NCBI RefSeq assembly: GCF_003298775.1
Contig: NZ_QNTQ01000008.1
Location: forward strand, 248,001 to 312,000
Source of the DNA: Rhodosalinus halophilus
GTDB lineage: Bacteria > Pseudomonadota > Alphaproteobacteria > Rhodobacterales > Rhodobacteraceae
Direction of reading: 5' to 3'
DNA length: 64,000 bases
Shown here: positions 46,403 to 55,051 of the stretch, in pieces
How positions within the stretch are numbered: the first letter of the stretch is position 1
How the letters are laid out: each line of letters begins with the position of its first letter
The notes under the pieces: model-generated
What the model saw: only the letters and a program-made list of their open reading frames with translations
Database searches by the model: none
What the model was told of the DNA's origin: nothing
Position numbers and translations under genes: made by a program

Positions 46403-49285
46403 ATGAAGGATTTCGTCATTCCCTGGGACGATGCGGACAAGGGCACGCCGGCGAAGACGGGCGCGCCGGTGACGCTCACCGTGGACGGCATTGCGGTGAC
46501 GGTGCCGGAGGGCACCTCCGTCATGCGCGCGGCGGCGGAGGCGGGCATCCAGGTGCCGAAGCTCTGCGCGACCGACAGCCTGGAGGCCTTCGGCTCCTGC
46601 CGGCTCTGCGTGGTGGAGATCGAGGGGCGGCGCGGCACGCCCGCCTCCTGCACGACGCCGGTGGCCGACGGCATGGTGGTGCACACGCAGACCGACAAGG
46701 TCGCGAAGCTGCGCCGCGGGGTGATGGAGCTCTACATCTCCGACCATCCGCTCGACTGCCTGACCTGCGCGGCGAACGGCGACTGCGAGCTGCAGGACAT
46801 GGCCGGCATGGTGGGCCTGCGGGACGTGCGCTACGGCTACGAGGGCGAGAACCACGTCTTCGCGCGGGCGGGCGGCGAGGCGAACGCGCGCTACCTGCCG
46901 AAGGACGAGTCGAACCCCTATTTCACCTACGATCCCTCGAAGTGCATCGTCTGTTCGCGCTGCGTGCGCGCCTGCGAGGAGGTGCAGGGCACCTTCGCGC
47001 TGACGATCGAGGGCCGCGGCTTCGACAGCCGCGTCTCGGCCGGCATGGCGGGCGACGACTTCCTGACCTCCGAATGCGTGAGCTGCGGCGCCTGCGTGCA
47101 GGCCTGCCCCACCGCCACGCTGCAGGAGAAGAGCACTGTTGAGCTCGGCACGCCGGATCGCAAGGTGGTGACGACCTGCGCCTATTGCGGCGTCGGCTGC
47201 TCCTTCGAGGCGCAGCTCAATGGCGACCGGCTGGTGCGGATGGTGCCCTGGAAGCACGGCAAGGCGAACCGGGGGCATAGCTGCGTCAAGGGGCGCTTCG
47301 CCTACGGCTACGCGGAGCACCCGGACCGCATCCTGAACCCGATGATCCGCGAGAGCATCGACCAGCCCTGGCGCGAGGTCAGCTGGGAGGAGGCGGTCGG
47401 TTTCGCCGCCGGGCGGCTGCGGTCCATTCAGGAGACGCACGGGCGGCAGGCCATCGGCGGCATCACCTCGTCGCGCTGCACCAACGAGGAGACCTACCTC
47501 GTCCAGAAGATGATCCGCGCGGTCTTCGGCAACAACAACACCGACACCTGCGCGCGGGTCTGCCATTCGCCCACGGGCTACGGGCTCAAGACCACCTTCG
47601 GCACCTCCGCCGGCACGCAGGATTTCGATTCGGTCGAGGCCTCGGACGTCGTGGTGGTGATCGGCGCGAACCCGACGGACGGGCACCCGGTCTTCGGTTC
47701 GCGGCTGAAGAAGCGGCTGCGCCAGGGCGCGAAGCTGATCGTGATCGACCCGCGGCGGATCGACCTCGTGCGCACGCCGCATGTGGAGGCGGCGCATCAC
47801 CTGCCGCTGCGCCCCGGCACCAATGTCGCGGTCCTGACCGCGATGGCGCATGTCATCGTGACCGAGGGGCTTGTGGACGAGGAGTTCGTCGCAAGCCGTT
47901 GCGACACGGAGGCTTTCGAGGACTGGGCCGCCTTCGTCGCGGAGGAGAGGAACTCGCCCGAGGCGACCGAGGCGCTCACCGGCGTGCCCGCGGCGGAGCT
48001 GCGCGCGGCGGCCCGGCTCTACGCCACCGGCGGCAACGGGGCGATCTACTACGGGCTCGGCGTGACGGAGCACAGCCAGGGCTCGACCACCGTCATGGCG
48101 ATCGCCAACCTCGCCATGGCCACCGGCAACATCGGCCGGCCCGGCGTGGGGGTGAACCCGCTCAGGGGTCAGAACAACGTGCAAGGCAGCTGCGACATGG
48201 GCAGCTTCCCGCATGAGCTCCCGGGGTATCGCCACGTCTCGGACGACGCCGCGCGCGAGGTCTTCGAGAAGATCTGGGGGGCGAAGATCGACGCGGAGCC
48301 GGGGCTCAGGATCCCCAACATGCTGGATGCGGCCGTTTCGGGCGAGTTCAAGGGCATCTACATCCAGGGCGAGGATATCCTGCAGTCCGACCCGGACACG
48401 CGGCACGTGGCCGCCGGTCTCGCCGCGATGGACTGCGTGATCGTGCACGACCTCTTCCTGAACGAGACGGCGAATTACGCGCATGTCTTCCTGCCCGGCT
48501 CCACCTTCCTCGAGAAGGACGGCACCTTCACCAACGCCGAGCGGCGCATCAACCGCGTGCGCCGGGTCATGGCGCCGAAGAACGGCTATGCCGACTGGGA
48601 GGTGACGCTGCTGCTGGCGAACGCCATGGGCGCGGACTGGGACTACACCCACCCGTCCGAGATCATGGAGGAGATCGCCGCGACGACGCCGAGCTTCGCG
48701 GGCGTGACCTATGCGCTTCTGGAGGAGAAGGGCTCGGTCCAGTGGCCCTGCAACGCGGCGCGGCCCGAGGGCTCGCCCGTGATGCATGCAGAGAGCTTCG
48801 CCAACGGCAAGGGGCGCTTCATGGTCACCGAATACGTGGCCACCGAGGAGCGGACCGGCCCGCGCTTCCCCCTCCTGCTGACGACGGGGCGGATCCTGTC
48901 GCAGTACAACGTGGGCGCGCAGACCCGGCGCACCGCCAACACCGTCTGGCACCAGGAGGACGTGCTGGAGATCCACCCGCACGACGCCGAGGTGCGCGGC
49001 GTGCGCGAGGGCGACTGGGTCAAGATCGCCTCCCGCAAGGGGGAGACGTCGCTCCGCGCGCATCTCACGGACCGCGTCGCGCCGGGGGTGGTCTACACCA
49101 CCTTCCACCACCCGGACACGCAGGCTAACGTGGTGACGACCGACTATTCCGACTGGGCCACGAACTGCCCGGAATACAAGGTGACGGCGGTGCAGGTCGC
49201 GCCCTCGAACGGGCCGACCGAGTGGCAGCGCGACTACGCCGAGCAGGCCGGGCGCGCGCGGCGCATCCTGCCGGCGGCGGAGTGA
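46403..49285 (+). CDS. fdsA: NAD-dependent formate dehydrogenase alpha subunit (Mo-bisMGD, cysteine type)
   Basis: 960 residues. N-terminal [2Fe-2S] cysteines 55, 66, 69 and 83 are followed by a His/Cys cluster and two ferredoxin-type [4Fe-4S] motifs (CIVCSRCVRAC, CVSCGACVQAC). A further CAYCGVGC cluster opens the molybdopterin domain. The molybdenum ligand is Cys383 in TDTCARVCHSPT, encoded by TGC, so this is not a selenoenzyme. It oxidises formate to CO2 and can run in reverse in related enzymes. Start at 46403 after GGGAGCC; an in-frame ATG at 46274 lies before the palindrome array and is rejected. The stop touches the fdhD start. Confidence 0.95.
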   Translation: MKDFVIPWDDADKGTPAKTGAPVTLTVDGIAVTVPEGTSVMRAAAEAGIQVPKLCATDSLEAFGSCRLCVVEIEGRRGTPASCTTPVADGMVVHTQTDKVAKLRRGVMELYISDHPLDCLTCAANGDCELQDMAGMVGLRDVRYGYEGENHVFARAGGEANARYLPKDESNPYFTYDPSKCIVCSRCVRACEEVQGTFALTIEGRGFDSRVSAGMAGDDFLTSECVSCGACVQACPTATLQEKSTVELGTPDRKVVTTCAYCGVGCSFEAQLNGDRLVRMVPWKHGKANRGHSCVKGRFAYGYAEHPDRILNPMIRESIDQPWREVSWEEAVGFAAGRLRSIQETHGRQAIGGITSSRCTNEETYLVQKMIRAVFGNNNTDTCARVCHSPTGYGLKTTFGTSAGTQDFDSVEASDVVVVIGANPTDGHPVFGSRLKKRLRQGAKLIVIDPRRIDLVRTPHVEAAHHLPLRPGTNVAVLTAMAHVIVTEGLVDEEFVASRCDTEAFEDWAAFVAEERNSPEATEALTGVPAAELRAAARLYATGGNGAIYYGLGVTEHSQGSTTVMAIANLAMATGNIGRPGVGVNPLRGQNNVQGSCDMGSFPHELPGYRHVSDDAAREVFEKIWGAKIDAEPGLRIPNMLDAAVSGEFKGIYIQGEDILQSDPDTRHVAAGLAAMDCVIVHDLFLNETANYAHVFLPGSTFLEKDGTFTNAERRINRVRRVMAPKNGYADWEVTLLLANAMGADWDYTHPSEIMEEIAATTPSFAGVTYALLEEKGSVQWPCNAARPEGSPVMHAESFANGKGRFMVTEYVATEERTGPRFPLLLTTGRILSQYNVGAQTRRTANTVWHQEDVLEIHPHDAEVRGVREGDWVKIASRKGETSLRAHLTDRVAPGVVYTTFHHPDTQANVVTTDYSDWATNCPEYKVTAVQVAPSNGPTEWQRDYAEQAGRARRILPAAE

Positions 49286-50085
49286 TGGGGGCGCCGCGGC
49301 TCTCCCCCGTGGCGCGTGCGGGGGCGCCCGCGCCCCGGCCGCTGGCCGAGGAGGCGGCGGTCGCGCTCGTCTACAACGGCACGACCCAGGCGGTGATGAT
49401 GGCCACGCCCGCCGATCTGGAGGATTTCGCGGCGGGCTTCACCCTGACCGAGGGGATCGCGCGCGCCCTTTCCGACATCGCCGAGCTGGAGGTGGTCGAG
49501 CACCCGCAGGGGATCGAGTGCCGCATGTGGCTCGCCGAGGACCGCGCCGAGGCGCTCGCCGCGCGGCGCCGCGCGATGGCGGGGCCGGTGGGCTGCGGGC
49601 TCTGCGGGATCGACAGCCTGGAGCAAGCGGCGCGCCCGGCCGCGCAGGTGACCGCGCCGCTCGCCCTGCCCCGGTCCGAGATTCCGGCGGCGACGGAGGC
49701 GCTGCGCGCCGCGCAGCCGCTGCACGACGCCACGCGCGCGGTGCACGGCGCCGGGCTCTGGGTGCCGGGCGAAGGTCTCGTCGCGGCGCGCGAGGACGTG
49801 GGCCGCCACAACGCGCTCGACAAGCTCGCCGGCGCGCTCGCGCGCGGCGGGGCGGACGCGCGGCGCGGCGCGGTGGTCCTGACCTCGCGGATCTCGGTCG
49901 AGATGGTGCAGAAGGCCGCCGCCATGGGCGCGCCCGCGGTGGTCGCCGTCTCCGCGCCCACCGCCGCGGCCGTGCGCCTCGCCGAGGCGGCGGGGATGAC
50001 CCTCGTCGCCCGCGCGCGCGACGGCGCCTTCGAGATCGCCGCCCACCCGCACCGCATCGTGGAAAGGCCCCCGCATGTCGCCTGA
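49285..50085 (+). CDS. fdhD: Formate dehydrogenase sulfurtransferase/accessory protein FdhD (FdsC)
   Basis: 266 residues. Cys104 and Cys107 in VGCGLCGI form the CxxC motif through which FdhD passes sulfur to the molybdenum cofactor. Other family blocks are DLEDFAAGFTLTEGI, HGAGLW, REDVGRHNALDKL and SRISVEMVQKAA. In Rhodobacter capsulatus the homologue in the same position is called FdsC. Start and fdsA stop share one base (TGATG). Confidence 0.94.
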   Translation: MGAPRLSPVARAGAPAPRPLAEEAAVALVYNGTTQAVMMATPADLEDFAAGFTLTEGIARALSDIAELEVVEHPQGIECRMWLAEDRAEALAARRRAMAGPVGCGLCGIDSLEQAARPAAQVTAPLALPRSEIPAATEALRAAQPLHDATRAVHGAGLWVPGEGLVAAREDVGRHNALDKLAGALARGGADARRGAVVLTSRISVEMVQKAAAMGAPAVVAVSAPTAAAVRLAEAAGMTLVARARDGAFEIAAHPHRIVERPPHVA

Positions 50086-50290
50086 GAAGCTCGCCCGCAT
50101 GGCCAACCAGATCGCCACCTTCTTCCGCGCGCAGCCTGCAGAGGACCGTGCCGCGCTGGTGGCCAAGCATCTGAACGACTTCTGGGAGCCGCGGATGCGA
50201 CGGCAACTGCTGGACCTCGTGCAGGCAGGCCACGCCGATCTCGACCCGCTGGTGGTCGAGGCGGCGGGACGGATGCGCGCGCCGGCCTGA
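50075..50290 (+). CDS. fdsD: Formate dehydrogenase delta subunit
   Basis: 71 residues: SPEKLARMANQIATFF, then KHLNDFWEPRMRRQLLDLV, the pattern of FdsD. It is a small accessory protein needed for cofactor insertion or stability of FdsABG in relatives and not part of the electron path. Its start overlaps fdhD by 11 bases. It is the last gene of the operon. Confidence 0.92.
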   Translation: MSPEKLARMANQIATFFRAQPAEDRAALVAKHLNDFWEPRMRRQLLDLVQAGHADLDPLVVEAAGRMRAPA

Positions 50291-50397
50291 CCGGCCCGCC
50301 CGCTCGGTGCGGCCTTGCGGGCGCGTCTCGCGAAGAGGCCCGGCGACGGGCCGATGAGCGGCCGTCCCCGAAAATGATACCCCGTCGAGATCTCTTT

Positions 50398-50411
50398 TTG
50401 ATCTGCATCAA
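50398..50411. promoter_or_regulatory. perfect FNR/FnrL binding site
   Basis: TTGAT (50398-50402), CTGC, ATCAA (50407-50411) matches the FNR/FnrL consensus TTGAT-N4-ATCAA without a mismatch. It is centred about 60 bp before the start of the SQR-type gene, an intergenic position consistent with oxygen-dependent control. Confidence 0.75.
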
Positions 50412-50464
50412 CGCCACGGCATGCTGACGTATTCCATATCCGCCATATGACGCGGAGGACACGC

Positions 50465-51784
50465 ATGACCGATTCCCGAGATTTCACCGCCAGCCGCCGC
50501 GCCTTTCTGGGCCTGGCGGCCGGGGCGGGCGCGCTGGCGCTGGCCGGCCAGGGCGGCCCGGCGCGCGCGCAGCTGCGCACGAACGCCCATATCGTGATCC
50601 TGGGCGCCGGCGCCGCCGGCACGGCGCTGGCCAACCGGCTGGCCGCGCGGCTCGAAGGCGCGCGGATCACCATCGTGGACGGACGCGCCCAGCACTGGTA
50701 TCAGCCCGGCTTCACCCTGATCGCTGCCGGGCTGAAGCCCGCCGACTACTCGGTGAGCACCACCACCGAGTGGCTGCCCGACGGCGTGGAGCTGAAGCCA
50801 GAATACGCCGCCGAGATCGATCCGGAGGCGAAGACCGTGGGTCTCGCCGGGGGCGAGACGCTGAGCTACGACTATCTCGTCGTGGCGCCGGGCCTCGTGC
50901 TCGACTGGGACGCGGTCGAGGGATTCTCGCTCGACATGGTGGGCGAGAACGGCATCGGCGCGGTTTATGCCGGACCCGACTATGCGGCGAAGACCTGGGC
51001 GGCGATGGACCGCTTCACCGACGAAGGCGGCGAGGCCGTCTTCTTCCGCCCGGCGACCGAGATGAAATGCGCGGGCGCGCCGCTCAAGTACACCTTCCTC
51101 ACCGACGACTACGCCCGCCGCAAGGGCACGCGCGGGGCGACGAAGATCACCTACGCCGCGCATTCGGGCAGCCTCTTCGCCGTGCCGATCGTCAACGAGA
51201 AGGTGCGGATGCTCTACGACGAGCGCGGCTTCGACGTGCACTACGACCACGTGCTCAAATCCCTGGATCCGGGCCGCAAGGTGCTGACCTTCGACACGCC
51301 CGAGGGCGCGACCGAGATCCCCTTCGACTTCACCAACGTGATCCCGCCGATGCGGGCGCCGGAGGTGGTGCGCCAGTCGGGCCTGTCCTGGGCGGACAGG
51401 TGGGTGGACCAGGGCTGGGTCGAGGTGGACCAGCACACCCTGCGCCACCGTCGCTACCCCGAGGTCTTCGCCGCCGGCGACGTGGCCGGCGTGCCCAAGG
51501 GCAAGACCGCGGCCAGCGTCAAGTGGCAGGTGCCGGTGGTCGAGGAACATCTTGTCGCGCAGATCGCGGGCGACACCACCGACGCCTCCTACAACGGCTA
51601 CACCTCCTGCCCGCTCATCACCCGCGTGGGCCGGGCGATGCTGATCGAGTTCGACTACAACAACGATCTCGTGCCGAGCTTTCCCGGCGTCATCGCGCCA
51701 CTCCAGGAGCTCTGGATCAGCTGGCTGATGAAGGAAGTGGCGCTCAAGGCCACCTACAACGCCATGCTGCGCGGCATGGCCTGA
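50465..51784 (+). CDS. Sulfide:quinone oxidoreductase-type FAD flavoprotein, Tat signal
   Basis: 439 residues. N-terminal twin-arginine signal (SRRAFLGLAAGAGALALA, Arg11-Arg12), then the FAD-binding GAGAAG at 47-52. The two redox cysteines expected of sulfide:quinone oxidoreductases are present at 202 (EMKCAGAPLKY) and 382 (YTSCPLI), as is the FAD-binding FAAGDVAGVPKGKTAASVKWQ block. It should oxidise sulfide or a related persulfide and reduce quinone at the membrane, here predicted on the periplasmic side. The next gene encodes a membrane protein 10 bp downstream. A perfect FNR box lies upstream. Confidence 0.85.
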   Translation: MTDSRDFTASRRAFLGLAAGAGALALAGQGGPARAQLRTNAHIVILGAGAAGTALANRLAARLEGARITIVDGRAQHWYQPGFTLIAAGLKPADYSVSTTTEWLPDGVELKPEYAAEIDPEAKTVGLAGGETLSYDYLVVAPGLVLDWDAVEGFSLDMVGENGIGAVYAGPDYAAKTWAAMDRFTDEGGEAVFFRPATEMKCAGAPLKYTFLTDDYARRKGTRGATKITYAAHSGSLFAVPIVNEKVRMLYDERGFDVHYDHVLKSLDPGRKVLTFDTPEGATEIPFDFTNVIPPMRAPEVVRQSGLSWADRWVDQGWVEVDQHTLRHRRYPEVFAAGDVAGVPKGKTAASVKWQVPVVEEHLVAQIAGDTTDASYNGYTSCPLITRVGRAMLIEFDYNNDLVPSFPGVIAPLQELWISWLMKEVALKATYNAMLRGMA

Positions 51785-51794
51785 GGAGGAGACC

Positions 51795-52151
51795 ATGGAA
51801 GAGCTGACCTTCACCACACTGATCGCCGTGTTCGAAGAGATGTTCGGACGCTGGCTGTTCTGGGGCATGGTGGTCGCCGCGGTGGCGGTCACCCTTCTCT
51901 ACGTCTACGTCCTGATCCGCGACCATTCGGTGAGCTGGCGCAAGTTCCTGCTCGCGCAGCTCGCCATGCCGGTGGGCGCGGTGGCGGCGGTGATCTTCGT
52001 CTTCGCGGTGACCGATTCGGGTCTCGGCGACATGGGCGGGCCGATCGACGTGATCGTGTTGCTGGGCGTGGCCGCCGCAGGCGCCGTCGGGGCCGCGATC
52101 CTCGTCTACACGGTCCAGTCGCTCGTGGCGCCGCCCGCGCGCGAGACCTGA
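51795..52151 (+). CDS. small membrane protein paired with the SQR-type gene (possibly DUF5368)
   Basis: 118 residues with three hydrophobic helices (about 20-42, 53-75 and 85-108). Ten bases separate it from the SQR-type stop and GAGGAG precedes the ATG, so the two are one transcript. I believe it belongs to DUF5368, a Rhodobacterales family, but this is from memory of its appearance. It may anchor or hand quinone to the flavoprotein; that is inference. Confidence 0.7.
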   Translation: MEELTFTTLIAVFEEMFGRWLFWGMVVAAVAVTLLYVYVLIRDHSVSWRKFLLAQLAMPVGAVAAVIFVFAVTDSGLGDMGGPIDVIVLLGVAAAGAVGAAILVYTVQSLVAPPARET

Positions 52152-52160
52152 CGCAGTTTC

Positions 52161-52199
52161 GCCCGCCGCCCCAGCATCCCCAGATCCCTGGCGGCGGGC
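52161..52199. terminator. terminator-like hairpin
   Basis: GCCCGCCGCC (52161-52170) pairs with GGCGGCGGGC (52190-52199), 19-base loop. It lies between the convergent SQR operon and the nitroreductase gene. Confidence 0.45.
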
Positions 52200-52281
52200 G
52201 CTTCGCGGCGGGACGGGCGTGATGCGCCTGTCCCCTCGCCCGCCCGGCCCGCCGCGTCTCTTTCCGTCAAAGCTCCCGCCC

Positions 52282-52995
52282 TCACCCGCGCCAGTCGATG
52301 ACCTCCTCCGGCGCGGCGCGCTCGGTGCGGTAGGCATTGGCGGGGTGGTCGGCATCGGCCAGCCCGAAGGCGATGCCGCAGACCACCAGCCGGTCCTCGG
52401 GGATGGCGAACCAGTCGCGCAGGAAGGGCGCCTGCGTGGCCAGCGCGGCCTGCGCGATGCTGGCCACGCCCGCCGCCTGCGCCGCGGTCATGAAGCCGGT
52501 GACGAAGGCGCCGCAGTCCAGCACGCCGTAGGTACCGAGCGCGCGCGGACTCGTCACGATCGCCACGTGCGGCGCGCCGAAGAAGCGGAAGTTCTCCAGC
52601 ATCTGGCGGGCCGAGGCCGCGCGGTCGCCCCGCTCGATCCCCAGCGCGCCGTAGAGCTGCCAGCCGCAGACCGAGCGGCGCTCTCTGTAGATCCCTTCGT
52701 AGGCGGTGGGAAAGGCGATGTCCGGCTCCGGGGCGGCTTGCTGCGCGTGGGCATGCAGCGCGGCGCGCAGGCGGTCGGTCTCCGGCTTGCGGGTGACGAT
52801 CAGCTGCCAGGGCTGGGTGTTGTTCCACGAAGCCACCCGCTGCGCCGTCGCGACGATGCGGGCGACCGTCTCCTCCGGAATCGGCGCGTCGCGGAAGGCG
52901 CGGCAGGACCAGCGCGCGGCGAAGAGCCGGTCAAGCGTGACGAGAGCGTCAGGCTGCGCCTTTCCGGCCTCGGGTTGCGGCCGAGGGGAGCTCAT
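52282..52995 (-). CDS. Nitroreductase-family FMN enzyme
   Basis: 237 residues. The FMN-binding RWSCRAFRDAPIPEETV and SWNNTQPWQLIVT blocks near the N-terminus and GVASIAQAALATQAPFLRDWF later are family signatures. It reduces nitro, quinone or enone compounds with NAD(P)H; the natural substrate is unknown. Its start overlaps the stop of the upstream CaiB-type gene by four bases (ATGA), so the two are coupled. Confidence 0.85.
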   Translation of the reverse strand: MSSPRPQPEAGKAQPDALVTLDRLFAARWSCRAFRDAPIPEETVARIVATAQRVASWNNTQPWQLIVTRKPETDRLRAALHAHAQQAAPEPDIAFPTAYEGIYRERRSVCGWQLYGALGIERGDRAASARQMLENFRFFGAPHVAIVTSPRALGTYGVLDCGAFVTGFMTAAQAAGVASIAQAALATQAPFLRDWFAIPEDRLVVCGIAFGLADADHPANAYRTERAAPEEVIDWRG

Positions 52996-54080
52996 GCAGT
53001 CTCGCGCAGCCAGGCGCGGATCTCCGCGCCGTGCTCGCCGCGGGCGGGGGCCGGGCGGAGCGGGGCCGCATGCCCATCGAAGCGCGGCGCGGGCGCGGGC
53101 TGCAACCCGCTCTCCGCGCGGACCCAGGTGCCGCGCGCTGTCAGATGCGGGTCGCGCGCGGCCTCTTCGGGGTCGAGCACGGGGGCCACGCAGGCCTCGG
53201 AGCCCTCGAAATGCGCCGCCCAGTCATCGCGGCTCTTCTGCGCGAAGAGGCCGGCGAGGCGCGCGACCAGGCGCGGCCAGCGGTCCGCGTCGAACTGATC
53301 GGCGAAATCCGCATCGTCGGCAAGCCCCATGCGGTCGAGAAACGCGTCGTAGAACTTGCGCTCGAGGCACTGGACGGTGACGAAGCCGCCGCAGGCGCAG
53401 ACATAGGTGCGGCACCAGTGCGGCCCGTCGAGCAGGCTGCGCCCGCGCGTCATCGACACCGCCCCCTGCGGCGCCATCGACATCAGCAGGGCCATCATGT
53501 GCGCCGAGCCGTCCACGATGGCCGCGTCCACCACGCTGCCGCCTCCGCTCGCGCGCGCCTTCAGCAGTCCCGCCAGCATGCCGGCGACGAGGTAGAGCGC
53601 GCCACCGCCGATGTCCCCCACCAGCGTGGGCGGCGTGAGCGGCGGGGTGCCCGGCGGAGACGCATACCACAGCGCGCCCGAGAGCCCGATGTAGTTCAGG
53701 TCGTGGCCGGCCTGCGTCGCGCGCGGCCCCTCCTGCCCCCAGCCGGTCATGCGGCCGTAGACAAGCGCCGGGTTGAGCGCATGCGCCGCCTCCGGCCCCA
53801 TGCCCAGCCGCTCCATCACGCCGGGCCGGAAGCCCTCGATCAGACCGTCGGCGCGCGCGACCAGCGCCTCGAGCACGGCCAAGTCCTGCGGATCCTTGAG
53901 GTCGAGCGCGATCGAGCGCTTGCCCCGGTCCAGAAGGCTGCGCTCGCCCATGCCCGGCGTGCCGGCCGGCACGCGGCGGTGAACGACGATCACCTCCGCG
54001 CCCAGATCGGCGAGCATCATGCCCGCGAAGGGCGCCGGCCCCAGCGCCTCGACCTCGACGATGCGGATGCCCTCGAGCAT
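52992..54080 (-). CDS. CaiB/BaiF-type CoA transferase or alpha-methylacyl-CoA racemase
   Basis: 362 residues. The start LEGIRIVEVEALGPAPFAGMML, the LADLGAEVIVV segment, RSLLDRGKRSIALDLK and the AGHDLNYIGLSGAL block containing the catalytic aspartate all fit family III CoA transferases. The last block and length are closest to alpha-methylacyl-CoA racemases. Start at 54080; upstream in-frame codons belong to the divergent promoter region. Divergent from the TIGR03084-like gene. Confidence 0.86.
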   Translation of the reverse strand: MLEGIRIVEVEALGPAPFAGMMLADLGAEVIVVHRRVPAGTPGMGERSLLDRGKRSIALDLKDPQDLAVLEALVARADGLIEGFRPGVMERLGMGPEAAHALNPALVYGRMTGWGQEGPRATQAGHDLNYIGLSGALWYASPPGTPPLTPPTLVGDIGGGALYLVAGMLAGLLKARASGGGSVVDAAIVDGSAHMMALLMSMAPQGAVSMTRGRSLLDGPHWCRTYVCACGGFVTVQCLERKFYDAFLDRMGLADDADFADQFDADRWPRLVARLAGLFAQKSRDDWAAHFEGSEACVAPVLDPEEAARDPHLTARGTWVRAESGLQPAPAPRFDGHAAPLRPAPARGEHGAEIRAWLRETA

Positions 54081-54198
54081 GCGGTGTCCCTCCCGTCGCA
54101 GAGCCTGCGCGGGAACGTCGGCAGGCGCAAGACGGCCGGCTTGAGGGCGGGCGCGAAGCCTGTCAGTCTGACGCTCCCGGCAGAGAAGAGGACAGTCC

Positions 54199-55005
54199 AT
54201 GCAGCAGGCCGAGGATTTCGGCGCCGAGTCCGCTGCACTCGACGCGCTTCTCGACGCGATGGCGCCCGGCGACTGGCAGCGGCCCACGCAGTTCAAGGGC
54301 TGGACGCCCGAGGACATTCTCGTTCACCTGCATTTCTGGAACCGCGCGCAGGATCTCGCGCTCACCGATCCCGAGCGATTCGCCTCCGAGACCGAACCGC
54401 TGCGCCGCGCGCTCGAGTCCGGGCGCGGACGCCTCCACGAAGCGCAGGAGGTGCGCGAGCGGGGTCCGGTGCTGCGCGCGGCCTGGGCCGCCTACGCCGC
54501 CGAGATGGCCCGCCGTTGGGCCGAGGTCGATCCCCGCCGCCGCCTGCCCTGGATCGGGCCGGAGATGTCGGCGCGCTCGGCGATGACCGCGCGCCAGATG
54601 GAGACCTGGGCCCACGGTCAGGCGATCTGGGACATGCTGGGGCGCGAGCGCGAGGAAAGCGATCGCCTTGCCAACATCGTGCATCTGGGCGTGGCGACCT
54701 TGGGATGGTGCTTCGAGGTGCAGGGGCTGGGCACGCCGCCGCATCTGCCGCGGCTGGAGCTGGTCGCGCCTTCTGGCACCCTGTGGACCCATGGTGCGCC
54801 CGACTGTCCCGACAGGATCGAAGGGAGCGCGGTCGATTTCTGCCGGGTGGTGACGCAGACCCGCAACGTCGCGGATACCGCGCTGCGCGTCACGGGGCCC
54901 GTGGCCACGCAATGGATGGCGCATGCGCAGTGCTTCGCCGGTCCGCGCGAGCGCCCGCCTGCCCCGGGCACGCGCTACCGCGCGTCACCGCCCGACCCGG
55001 CTTGA
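54199..55005 (+). CDS. TIGR03084-like metal-binding protein (DinB/maleylpyruvate isomerase superfamily)
   Basis: 268 residues. The N-terminal four-helix part has FKGWTPEDILVHLHFWNRAQ and AMTARQMETWAHGQAIWDML, histidine positions typical of this metal-binding superfamily. The C-terminal half has NIVHLGVATLGWCFEVQGL. Family relatives are mostly described in actinobacteria, where mycothiol-dependent enzymes share the fold; here the thiol partner is unknown. Same direction as the phosphotransferase gene 46 bp later. Confidence 0.78.
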   Translation: MQQAEDFGAESAALDALLDAMAPGDWQRPTQFKGWTPEDILVHLHFWNRAQDLALTDPERFASETEPLRRALESGRGRLHEAQEVRERGPVLRAAWAAYAAEMARRWAEVDPRRRLPWIGPEMSARSAMTARQMETWAHGQAIWDMLGREREESDRLANIVHLGVATLGWCFEVQGLGTPPHLPRLELVAPSGTLWTHGAPDCPDRIEGSAVDFCRVVTQTRNVADTALRVTGPVATQWMAHAQCFAGPRERPPAPGTRYRASPPDPA

Positions 55006-55051
55006 CAGCGCGCCGCGCCGCGGCTCCTGTCCCTGCGGGGAGGACGGCGCA

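Noticed and set aside
47549-47551. Possible selenocysteine at the formate dehydrogenase active site
   Set aside because: The codon is TGC, so the enzyme is the cysteine type.
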